Origin: Aquanectria penicillioides
Taxonomy: Eukaryota; Ascomycota; Sordariomycetes; Hypocreales; Nectriaceae
NCBI GenBank assembly: GCA_003415625.1
Contig: PYIU01000002.1
Span: 1,488,001-1,552,000 of the forward strand
Length of the DNA: 64,000 nucleotides
Direction of reading: 5' to 3'
Under the pieces are notes generated by a model. It ran no database searches. It was not told the origin of the DNA and was given only the letters and a program-made list of their open reading frames with translations. Below are positions 50,459-60,025 of this stretch, piece by piece. How positions within the stretch are numbered: position 1 is the first letter of the stretch; each line of letters opens with the position of its first letter. The position numbers and the translations under genes are program-made.

Positions 50459-53400
50459 TCATAACGAATGATGCGCCTTTGCAACCTCATCCCGTGCAAA
50501 AATGTCTACCGCCTCAGTATATGCCTCGTATCCTGAGTCCCGGATATCTTCAAAATATTTGTCCCCCATCCTCACCTCCCCGCCCTGCTTATATTCTTTG
50601 GCATGGTACTCGTCATCATGCTGCTCATCTTGATCATAATACCCCAATTCTGCATAGATTGCCTCCTGTTGGTACGTGTAAAAGTCTCCCGCTCCGACGT
50701 GGCCGTATTCGCCCATGTAGATGGATGCTGTGTCATCGTCCTGTTCTCGAGAATATCCATCCTCTCCCTCGTCTCCATATTCTGAATCGCTGTACTGGTC
50801 TGCATCGTCCTGAACTCCAGACGAACCATTATATATGACCTCGCTATGTAGAGTCTTGGTCATGTTCAGGTCAATGCTGAGTGGCTCCTTCATCACCTCA
50901 CTGTGCTCAAAATCAAACGAGCCGATGTAGTTCTCAATATCCCTCTGGGTTTCCATATCCGAAAGCACAGAGCTCGAATAGCTGTACTCTGACCCCTCAT
51001 GTCCAATCAACTTTTCTTCCTCGGATGACTCTGAGTGAGCAACCGAATCGCGGGAGCTGTCCTGTTCATACTTCTGCGAAGCTTGAGAATCAGAGGATGA
51101 GATATTGTGGTGAACCACTTCATGTTCTTCAACAATAACAGACTGATGATCAATTTTTGTCTCATGAACAACACTGCCGTGGCGTTCGAGGCCGAGATAT
51201 TCCGACTCAAGCAAATATCCACCAGCAAGGCCAGCTGCCGCGCCTACACCCCCTGCGGCCATGCCTGGCTTCATGCTGGGTTTTGATCTCGAGCCCATAG
51301 CCCTGGAAGAAGCTCCACTTAGAGGACGAATGATATGGCTAAGAAGATGGCTAGGGCTGCCTGGCTTGGGAGAAGACAAAGTTTTCGATCCTTGTCTCTT
51401 TCGTTGGCCTGCTGGTGACATGTGACTCTTCGTGTGGCTGCTCCTAGGAGAGGGCTGGTTGAACTTTGAAAACCAATCACCCCCAGTGATTATCGAATTC
51501 TTAACCTCCCGATGAGACTGACTGTATGTCTGGATCTTGGGAAGGATAATTTTCTGTTTGGGCGTATTCATGGTTGTGACAGGCTTCTTGAGGCCGTTGA
51601 CTGGATATACCCCAGATGATGGGGTTCCCGAATAGGATTTCCCTGGTTGCCAGGACATAGCTGGCAAATCTTTGAGGATAGGAGACTCAAGTCTCCGAGT
51701 GCCTGATTTGTGGGTACGTGATCCTGGTTTGAGTGGTGAAGGGATACTAATTGCTGGTTGTTGGGTGCGCTTTGGGCTGTTCGAGTTCATGGTGCCTGTT
51801 GGCAGTTGCCACTGATGTTGCAGGTTGCTAGTGGGTCTATATGGCATCGGTTGGGAAGTAAAGGCCAACTGAGATGTGCTGCGACTCGGCGATGGTATGG
51901 GATTAGAGAAGGACCGTTGGTGCATGACCGCTGTTGGTGATTTCAAGTATCTTGCGGGTTCCAAGGGCCGATTTTGTGTGGACTTGACTTGCGGCTTTGT
52001 TGCTCTGTTATTGATTATAAGTGGGAGGCTTGTCATTGAAGACGACAATTTGTGAGATGTGGGTGTTCGGGGCTCTTGTTGAAGGCTGAATCTTTTGGCA
52101 TTCACCTCGCCTCCCGGGATGAGGCAGCTTGGTATCATGGCTGGCTGCTTTTGACCTCCCGTCACCATTCGACCCGGGAGCAGGCTCTGAGGAACTTGCT
52201 TCGTCACTGGAACAACCCTTGGCCGAGTAGTCTGGCTCAGTTGACTGAGTCCTAGCTCATCTTCGACAGCCTTGATACGAGTCTTTGTGTTTGATTTGTC
52301 GTCAAAGTCGTTGCTATCATCCTTTTGGCCTTGAGTCTTTGCTTCCCCTGTTGTCGCCGTTGTCGCAAAGTAGTTTTCATAGCATGACTTCCAGTCTGGG
52401 TCCCATGATACGACTGTCTTTTTGTAATGATCGAATAGCATCTTGCAAATGACATGTTGCTGGTCGGACAAGGTGGATTGGCTTCCGGAGCCTTGGGTTG
52501 CCCACATGATGACGCTGCGACCTTCGCGATCACGGATGGTTAGGCTTGCCTTGTAGTCCAAGAGAAGCCGCACAAGGTCTCGCTCAACCAAAGTGACAGC
52601 AATCATTAAACCAGTTCGACCAGCCCCATCTTTAGCATTGACGTATACATCAGCGTCCAGGAGCAGTTTTGCGACATTGAAGTTTCGTTCCTCAATGGCA
52701 ATTAAGAGCAAAGCTCGTCCTTTTTCGTCGGAAATGTTGATGCTTGCCTTCATATTCAGTAGATATTGGGCGCAAACTTCATTTCCCACCAACACAGCAA
52801 GCAGGAGAGCCGTCCGGTTCCGATTATCTTTGATATGAACGTTGCAACGAGAGTCTAGGAGAAGACGGGCCACCGAGTTGTGCATTTTGCTCACAGCTAT
52901 GTGAAGAGCGGTTCGGCCGTCTTGGTCTTGCTGGTCGATGAATGCGCCCGAATTGAGAAGCAAGCGCACAACATCTGAATTGCCAAACGTTGCAGCCTGA
53001 AGTAAACCAGACATACCACCCTGGTCTTTGAAGTTGACTTCGGAGCCACTCTCGAGAAGGATCTTGATAGTCGAGGCATGTTCCCTCATGACGGCAAAGA
53101 GCAGAGGTGTATGTAGTGTTGTAGTGGCGGATGACACCAACTTGGGCAAATGCTGCAATAACAATTTCGCTGCCTTGGCTTGTCCTTGAAGCGCAGCATA
53201 GTGCAATAAAGAGAGCCCGTCAATTTGAACACTAATGTCAACTTCTGTCTCTAGAAGAATTCGTAGAGCTTCGGATCGTCCGCAAACGACAGCTGCATAA
53301 AGTGGTGTTCTCTTCAGAGAGTCTCGAGCAGTTAGCTCATACACACTCGCTTTTCGCACGGCAACTTGAAGAAGACTGTCAAGACCATAAATGGTAAAAA

Positions 53401-55156
53401 GGTGAAGCCAGCTGATTCCACCCAGTTTCCCATAAATGTAAGATGATGACTCGGATTGCTGAGTTACATCGAAGGCTTGCTTGGAGTGTTGGTGAAATGC
53501 TTTATCTTCATAGTGAGAAACCTTGATCAAATCCAAGAGGGCTGATGGATGGGGCCAACCAAGCATCTGGAGAATTTCAGTAGCCCCTTGGCTTTGGATT
53601 CGACCCAAAGCGAAATGCTTCTTCCATGCCAAACCGGCGTAAGAGATGAGGCGAGACTCGGCTTTAACTCCAATATTTGATTCCCAACCAGCCTGTTTCG
53701 TGATGATAGAAATATAGTCGATGCAGAATTTTGTCAGGGAATAGTGAATTTGTTCAGTTATCTCCTTTGGACTCGAGCGGGAAAAGGATTCAGGATTCAG
53801 AATTTTTAGGCCCTCGGATACAAGGAACCCTTGGATAGTTTCGTGAACTGGCTGAATGATACTCTTTCCTTCATGAATGACCACTTCTAGAAGACCCTCA
53901 GACTGTTCAATGATCCAAGCATGAAACTCCTCGTCGGTACAGGAGAGCGCAAACTGGTTAGTTGGAAATGGTTCCTGAATTTTGGGGAATGTTGAGGTAG
54001 CATTGATGCATGCAATAACCCGGAATTCCGATAATGTAAGCGGTCGGATAGAGAAGCATCCCCATTTTAGCAAAGTGGCCTGGACTCCGTTTTTCCGAGC
54101 CATGGTCTGACAATAGCCTCGAAGGAGACTTGAGTAGTCTCCGATGGAGACACTCTGTGACACCCTGCCGTACCATGAATTCCGTTCTCCTGAGCGTTTC
54201 AGGCCATTCATAAGAAGAAATGCTAAGAGAAAAGACCCCGAAGCCTGGAAGATGACGAAGTCTTGGAATTTTCGATCCAGGTTGGCAAGTCTCGTTCGAA
54301 CAAACATTTCGATATCTGCCTTGTTCTGCATTTCAACTGGAGTGAAGTTGGACGAGAAGGATTCGACATTCTGGATGAAGTTGCTGGAGAATAATATCCT
54401 ACAGCTGTGATGTGTTGTAGAGATGCTTGTTGAAGAAGCAGCTTGGTTGATAATGTATTGGAAATATTGGAAAAGTCGCTTTGCGTTGTCTCCTCCACTC
54501 ACATCAACTCCATCAACAAGAAGGTAGAGCGAATGCGTTTTCAGAATATGAGGAATAGCGTTTGAGAGCTCGTCGATCAACTCGTCTGAGTCCCAAAGGA
54601 TTTGTTCACCGTGTGGTAGCATTGTGCGGATCCGCTCGAATCTTTGGGCCAATCTGTCGAATGCTGTGGGAAATTGCGGGATAAGCTGGTGAAGAATGCT
54701 CCTCACGAATCCGAGGCGGGAGGAATATAGTTCATCGCCAACGGTTTTAAAGAAGAACGAAGCACAGACAGTGTCTCTGTCCGAACCAGGTAAAATGGCC
54801 TCGGGAGTCTTCGACACCAGACCCTTCATAAGTGTTGACTTTCCGGAACCAGGTGCTCCCTTGAGCCAAAGAACTCCATGTCCTGCCTTGATCCATCTTT
54901 GAAACCCAACGTCTCGAGACAGCCAAGAACAGGTGTTGTGTGCAGGCGCGTTCACGTTATTCGGGATTATCGCGTCGCCAGGTAGGGAAAGACTTTGGAG
55001 AAGGGCTTCGGAGAGGCCTGGAAGAGTCAGCAATGGTTCCGGATCCCAGCGGAAATTCAAACACCTACCGAGAGATCTGGAGTTGCTAAAATCCCGTGAT
55101 GTTCCTAATTCGGATACTCGGGGAAGGCCCTCGGGTGGTTGACTGAATGAGTGCAT
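50459..55156 (-). CDS. NACHT-ankyrin NLR-like protein with long acidic C-terminal tail
   Basis: Fungal NACHT-repeat proteins are STAND ATPases; characterised members act in nonself recognition and regulated cell death. The uninterrupted ORF has 1565 codons. A 51-nt in-frame segment (55018-55068) has GTAGGT, GCTGAC and CAG signals and is probably an intron, giving 1548 residues. Order (unspliced numbering): short N-terminus without a recognisable effector domain; nephrocystin-3-like NACHT with Walker A GAPGSGKST (100-108) and Walker B-like YLLVDGVD (211-218); about nine ankyrin repeats (about 605-890, e.g. DGRTALHIAVSKMHNSVARL); a Ser/Pro-rich linker; a glycine-zipper-like segment GMAAGGVGAAAGLAGGYLL near residue 1300; then an acidic, Tyr-rich tail to HHSL. 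No frameshift is present. The Walker B differs from the DALDEC form usual in fungal NLRs. NLR function is inferred. Confidence 0.88.
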   Translation of the reverse strand: MHSFSQPPEGLPRVSELGTSRDFSNSRSLGRCLNFRWDPEPLLTLPGLSEALLQSLSLPGDAIIPNNVNAPAHNTCSWLSRDVGFQRWIKAGHGVLWLKGAPGSGKSTLMKGLVSKTPEAILPGSDRDTVCASFFFKTVGDELYSSRLGFVRSILHQLIPQFPTAFDRLAQRFERIRTMLPHGEQILWDSDELIDELSNAIPHILKTHSLYLLVDGVDVSGGDNAKRLFQYFQYIINQAASSTSISTTHHSCRILFSSNFIQNVESFSSNFTPVEMQNKADIEMFVRTRLANLDRKFQDFVIFQASGSFLLAFLLMNGLKRSGERNSWYGRVSQSVSIGDYSSLLRGYCQTMARKNGVQATLLKWGCFSIRPLTLSEFRVIACINATSTFPKIQEPFPTNQFALSCTDEEFHAWIIEQSEGLLEVVIHEGKSIIQPVHETIQGFLVSEGLKILNPESFSRSSPKEITEQIHYSLTKFCIDYISIITKQAGWESNIGVKAESRLISYAGLAWKKHFALGRIQSQGATEILQMLGWPHPSALLDLIKVSHYEDKAFHQHSKQAFDVTQQSESSSYIYGKLGGISWLHLFTIYGLDSLLQVAVRKASVYELTARDSLKRTPLYAAVVCGRSEALRILLETEVDISVQIDGLSLLHYAALQGQAKAAKLLLQHLPKLVSSATTTLHTPLLFAVMREHASTIKILLESGSEVNFKDQGGMSGLLQAATFGNSDVVRLLLNSGAFIDQQDQDGRTALHIAVSKMHNSVARLLLDSRCNVHIKDNRNRTALLLAVLVGNEVCAQYLLNMKASINISDEKGRALLLIAIEERNFNVAKLLLDADVYVNAKDGAGRTGLMIAVTLVERDLVRLLLDYKASLTIRDREGRSVIMWATQGSGSQSTLSDQQHVICKMLFDHYKKTVVSWDPDWKSCYENYFATTATTGEAKTQGQKDDSNDFDDKSNTKTRIKAVEDELGLSQLSQTTRPRVVPVTKQVPQSLLPGRMVTGGQKQPAMIPSCLIPGGEVNAKRFSLQQEPRTPTSHKLSSSMTSLPLIINNRATKPQVKSTQNRPLEPARYLKSPTAVMHQRSFSNPIPSPSRSTSQLAFTSQPMPYRPTSNLQHQWQLPTGTMNSNSPKRTQQPAISIPSPLKPGSRTHKSGTRRLESPILKDLPAMSWQPGKSYSGTPSSGVYPVNGLKKPVTTMNTPKQKIILPKIQTYSQSHREVKNSIITGGDWFSKFNQPSPRSSHTKSHMSPAGQRKRQGSKTLSSPKPGSPSHLLSHIIRPLSGASSRAMGSRSKPSMKPGMAAGGVGAAAGLAGGYLLESEYLGLERHGSVVHETKIDHQSVIVEEHEVVHHNISSSDSQASQKYEQDSSRDSVAHSESSEEEKLIGHEGSEYSYSSSVLSDMETQRDIENYIGSFDFEHSEVMKEPLSIDLNMTKTLHSEVIYNGSSGVQDDADQYSDSEYGDEGEDGYSREQDDDTASIYMGEYGHVGAGDFYTYQQEAIYAELGYYDQDEQHDDEYHAKEYKQGGEVRMGDKYFEDIRDSGYEAYTEAVDIFARDEVAKAHHSL
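55018..55068 (-). other. Probable 51-nt in-frame intron in the NLR gene
   Basis: On the minus strand: donor CTCG/GTAGGT, branch TTGCTGACTC and acceptor TTCCAG/GCC. The length is a multiple of three and has no stop, so retention would insert 17 residues (31-47) rather than break the protein. Confidence 0.65.
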
Positions 55157-57711
55157 GGTTATCTTGACGGAGGTGATCCGGCTACGAGGCTTGGCGGAGT
55201 GGATGTGACCAAGACCCCATGTAAGTCAAGTCAGATTGGGGAAGCTATTGCATGGAGGCTGCTGGGAGTAAATTCCTGGCCATACGATGTTTTCTAGAAC
55301 AAGAGGAGGAAAATGGAAAGGGAAGCAGAGAAGGATAGAATGGACAAAAAGATGGGCGAGGCTTAGCTAAAGGCCGAGGAAGAATGGGGAGCCGACCAAA
55401 GCTCAGTAAGTTAAATATGCTTATTTGTCAACCAGAAATGCGCCTCGTCTTTGAAATCCAAAAATAAGCGGAAGTCGCAATGGTTGACTGATTGTGGATG
55501 CAGCCCGGCAGACTGGGCGCCCCCCCTGCTGGCACATGCATCGGCCGCACGGCAAGCCCCAGGAGGGCGAAGAAAACATGACCCAATTAGTGGTGCCAAA
55601 TTGTTTCCATCTCACCTCCAAATGGCTTCTCATTCGCTTGATCGCCCTCGAGAAGAAAACATCAAACTGTCTGACCCTGCCAGTATCGCCGCCCCCCCCC
55701 CCCGCCCCCCCCCCCCAACCTGGACTTTGCGTAGACACCACAGGCCACAGGCCACAGGCCACTAGCATCACGAGCATCACGAGCACCCAGGACACAACAA
55801 GCACAGCACGTACAGCAGGCTTCCAACACAGCGAGGGTTATTGGCCTATCGGCATTCGTGTCTTGCCAAGATCAACCAGTGTTGTTTTTCAGTGACACAG
55901 CCTGGAAGAATGCACAAGCCATGCATGTGTCTGCCACGGAACGCAAGGAATCACCAGACTCAGCCGTGCGCTGGAGGATTCGAGTGCACAGCACAGGATG
56001 AAAACCAGCCGGACCCAACTAACATTGACTAGGTAGCCAGGGTGCCAATTGACCGCCGAGGCGCAAGCCACAACATCTTACATATAAGCGGCCAGCACCT
56101 AAAAATAGTGACGCCAACAACAACGAGCTCACTAACCATTGTGGCTCTGCAAGCCCGAGGCTTTGCTTCGCTTCCACCACAAGTCCTGCTGGCGGCATGT
56201 CGGCATCAGTCACGCCCGACAAGTCCGCCCAAGAACAAGGTTGCTCCCTTCCGAGGAATATTTCTGGTCGTACTAGGAATTGTAATATTTAAATAGGCCA
56301 TTCATGGTCATATTTATATCCCCCCGCATCCACCACTGGTCGCATCCAAGTGCTGGATCGATATTGCAGGTACCTCGAAACCATCGCCTTTTGACGGAGC
56401 CCTGACGCACATCCTCACACATCTTACATCAGCGGAATCCCATTGCCGGACGCACCAATTCGAGCTCAACACCATTTCGAACGCGCATTCAATGACGCAC
56501 GCAGGTGATGGATAAGGTGGTATGTCGCCGTTGCCGGCGAGGTTGGGTATCAACGCCATGTCCAAGCCGCTAAATCCGATTGCAATGAGTAGGACCTGTT
56601 CTTAGTTCCAACTGTGGGCTGGTGGTGATTATGAAAGAGGATCAAGAAATAGCCTATGGGAAAAGATCTTCCGGGTCAAGCGTTTTGGATTGTCGTCGAT
56701 AACTTGGAGTTAGTGTTCAGCGTTAATTATCAGCTGCAGGTCCTTCTTGGCCGACCCTCTGTCGTAGCCAAGGCGATGTCGTCTGAACTCCTTATGCAGT
56801 AATGAGTTTGATCCCGGGTTTTTCGACCGTAGTTTGAGGAATATGAGGCGAGAGAGATGGGCAATGAGCTACCAGTCCAAGGTGCTGTTGCAATAGACGG
56901 CACCAACCCCACCGATACCTGCAGCGCTGATTATTTGTGTGACCGGGATTTGAATTCCAGGAAGGGGAAAAGCAATACCTTGAGGCATTGGACATAGGTA
57001 GGCAAGCCGAACGGCAATCTTTTCCTTGTGTATTGTCAACAGCAGGGCCAAGGGTGAAATGTGTGCTTCAACACTCGTATATGCTTGTTTCAATGCTCGT
57101 ATTAAGCGGGCGTGTACATAAAACTCGTATGAGCCTGGTATTTTTGATTTTGATAACAATTGGGTCTTACCAATCAGAACACCCGACCGCTCGCCACTTT
57201 CTTGATTCGACATTAGCACGGGTGTCTCAAGAATACCTCGTTTCGTATACTCGAAAGTTTCTGCCCATAATTGAGGAGCTGTGTGAGCATAAGGAGCATT
57301 TAAAGACGGGTTTTGCGAGTATGGGCTGGATGGTAACCTCCTCAGAGACAAGATAAGGGGCAGAATGCCATTCGGATTCATTCGCTGATCAAGGCAAAGT
57401 GGTTGAACACAGCATGGTGTGCAATGGGTAGGCAGAAGGCAGAAAAGGGAAGTCCAAAGCTCGATGAATAGAGAATCAGAAGAGATCAGGAATCCAAAAC
57501 ATCTCTTCGATCAAATCAGCGATTGCTCAGGATAGTGTCAGCACACAGCCATGATCAAGCTTGTAATATCATTAAATCGTCTCTTTGCTTGTCGGTTACT
57601 CCTACTTGAATTTCGCTCTCCTGCTACCGTTGCCCAGCCCCAACCATCCAGTCCCAGCCGGAACCATGCCGTTAAATGTACATAACCCAATAGACAAAAC
57701 ACACTATATAC
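55157..57711. other. Intergenic / NLR promoter side
   Basis: No supported gene. It contains a long C tract (listed separately). A minus-strand ORF at 56869-57381 (170 codons) with possible splice sites could be a small unknown gene, but has no recognisable domain. Confidence 0.45.
55692..55716. repeat. Poly-C tract C12-G-C12
   Basis: Two 12-base C runs separated by one G; the minus strand is a G-quadruplex-capable G tract. Confidence 0.9.
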
Positions 57712-58701
57712 CTATTCTTCCGAATCCTCGTTTGAGTGGCCATTGGAGCCGCCGTTAGAGCCCATGATGGAGTTGACAAACTCTTGGTATTTGAATACCT
57801 CACCTCGCTTCGCGCCGAGATGAGCATTCATGTTTCTGTTGAACGCTCTTCGCCCCGTGAACCCATTCATGATCTTGTCCACCTCGGCTGCCGTTAGCGC
57901 GCGCTCACCGGGCTCCGGGGCCGTTTCAAGCAACGCATTTCGCAAGTCGCCCAAATCAACCTGACCGCTGTCGTCATCGTCGAAAGCTGAGAAGGCAGAG
58001 AGAAGTTCGTCGCTAGGCGAAAGTGCTGCCAAGGTCTCGGCCAAGGAGTTTAGGAAAGCAGCAAGTGTCGTGGTCTGAGGGGTCGATGGCGGGAAGAACT
58101 TTGACACATCTGAGGCGCCAGATGGTAGGCCTAGTCCAGATTATTAGAAACTGACCACAATTCCCAACGCAATGTTGACTTACCGAGCTGGGCCAGCATG
58201 TCTGCAACATCTTCGCGGTTTACAACTCCATCGCAGTCTCGGTCGAGAATTTGAAATCCATCACGCAGTGTCCTAACCTGCGAAGGCTGCAATTGTGATA
58301 GAGCAGTGCCATGACCTAGTGACTTGGGCCCGGGGTTCTGGTTGGCGTCTTGGTTGGGGTTTTGAGCAACGGAGACGCAGTCATGTCTTCTTGGGAGGCT
58401 TTGGCCTTAGGTGTCCAACTGGGCTGTGAGCTTGTCTGAGTCGTCGGTGTTGTCGGTCGAGCGAATCTGGAGGAGGTGCTACCAAAGGGTCCAGCCTTGG
58501 TTGGCGATCCGGTAGGAGTGGTATGTCGAAGCGGCGAAGGTGAAGCAGGAGACTCAGGCCTTCGGAACGGGGAGCTGCGGGTGGGAGAAGAGCCATAGCC
58601 CAAGGGAGAGGGCTTGTAGGCGGCCGGGACAGACTAGAAACGACGGTGTTAGTAGGAATGCGTCTACTTGCTCGGGTTTGGACGATGATGATGGGTACCA
58701 T
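57712..58701 (-). CDS. EF-hand protein, myosin regulatory light chain-like; one apparent 1-nt frameshift
   Basis: Related fungal proteins bind myosin II and act at the septation ring. Exon 1 is just the start codon (58699-58701), followed by an intron GTACCC..TAG; exon 2 is 58184-58633 and exon 3 is 57712-58130. The restored product is 290 residues. The first 95 or so are Ser/Thr/Pro-rich (SPFRRPESPASPSPLRHTTP), a likely phosphorylated extension. The core begins QLQPSQVRTLRDGFQILDRD, with EF loop DRDCDGVVNRED, then LGLPSGASDVSKFFPP, a second loop DDDDSGQVDLGD and GERALTAAEVDKIMNGFTGR. The frame breaks at the GGGCCCGGGG stretch 58326-58335; one more base joins TRTPGP to KSLGHGTALSQL, and the exon phases then agree. 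The start rests on the ATG/intron junction leading to SVPAAYKPSP. Calmodulin-like function other than myosin binding is possible. Confidence 0.82.
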
Positions 58702-60025
58702 TGTCTTGAACGTAGGTCCGATGCCGAGCCCTGAGATGAAAGGAAGTAAACAATGACTAGGAGAGGAGGCAAAAGGATGGATGATCTACGTAGGCGGAGG
58801 AGGTGTCTCGCAAAAGGGCGCGACAGGGGCAAGTAGAGGGCCGAAATGAAGAAATGACGATGAGCGTTGGGCTGTGTGGTCTGTAGGAGTTTGCAGATGC
58901 GAACGCCTCCGAATGCTAAAGTAAACAAATCCCAGCACAGTGACATCGGTAGCTGGGGAGATCGATCCAAGGCGATGAGGTACGTACCGCAAGAATGAGT
59001 GAAGCCCCACTAAGTTACCATGGCCGGTGGAAAAAAGTAACCAGCCACAACAATTGGTAGGACTCACGAGCCACATGCGCCACAGCTCGCGGGGAGAAGG
59101 GGGCCGCCAAGCCCGATCTGGGACGCTCTAGCGTGGCGCTCGCATGGCGCTAGGGGCTTGCCGGCAGGACCCCTCCTCCCTTTTCTCCCGCCTACCACGG
59201 CTGGGCAACGAGATAGCAGTTCTCAGTGCGGCTCGGGCGCACAAATCCCTTCAGTGGCTCGTGGCGGCACGCAGTGGCTGTTTGTGGCTCGAACCAGCTC
59301 TTCGTGGCTCATGCCCGCCGAGAGCTCCATCCTAGCAAACCTCCAGTGGCCGCTAGCGGACCCCAAGCAGCTCTGAGTGGCCCGCGCAGCAGCTCCTTGT
59401 CTGGCTGGACCCTGCAAAACCCAAGTTCAGTGGAGGCCATGGAGGGGCGCCCGGGGCACGAGCATCCAACCGCCCACAAACCCACCCACCGAACCATTTT
59501 CAGGGGCTGGTCGCTGCTTGAGGAGGAGGGGGAAGGCACCTTGGATGGAGGCTGCTGGGCGTCTGCTGGGCGGCTGGAACACCGCTCACCACCACTAATT
59601 CGCATCAATTCACCAAATACTGCTCCATACTCTGTATCCATCCAATCGCCTCTCAATTTGCTCACCATCTCCGACCTACAGAAACAAAACCGGCTTCACG
59701 AAGGGCCCCTGGCCTATTTCGGGCATATCATGTCTCGGTTTCAGCTGCAACTTCTCTGAATCGTCGTCACCGCCAAGAGCTTGTTCTTGTTGGCCCCCCT
59801 GTGAGCCGCCTTTGAGTGACCGCTGCTTGACTGCCGCTTCCGGTTGCACGCCTCGTCCCATCGCAGCGCACAACATCGCATCGACCAGACTCGACCTTTG
59901 CACCGCACCGCAACGGCACCCGATCCGGAGCCTACGAGGCTACCGATAGTGCGCGGGGCGTCGTTTCTTATAACCACCCAACATCCGAGTCTGGCTCTGT
60001 CCAGGTTCGTCCATTGGCGCTCGCC
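58702..60025. other. Shared divergent promoter region (myosin light chain-like / Afi1)
   Basis: 1.3 kb with no supported gene. It contains several GTGGC(T/G)CG-type direct repeats near 59250-59400, e.g. CAGTGGC, and CT-rich DNA just before the Afi1 start. Confidence 0.5.

Noticed and set aside
56869..57381. 170-codon minus-strand ORF with possible introns
   Set aside because: No recognisable domain; plus-strand ORF overlaps it; evidence too thin for a gene call.
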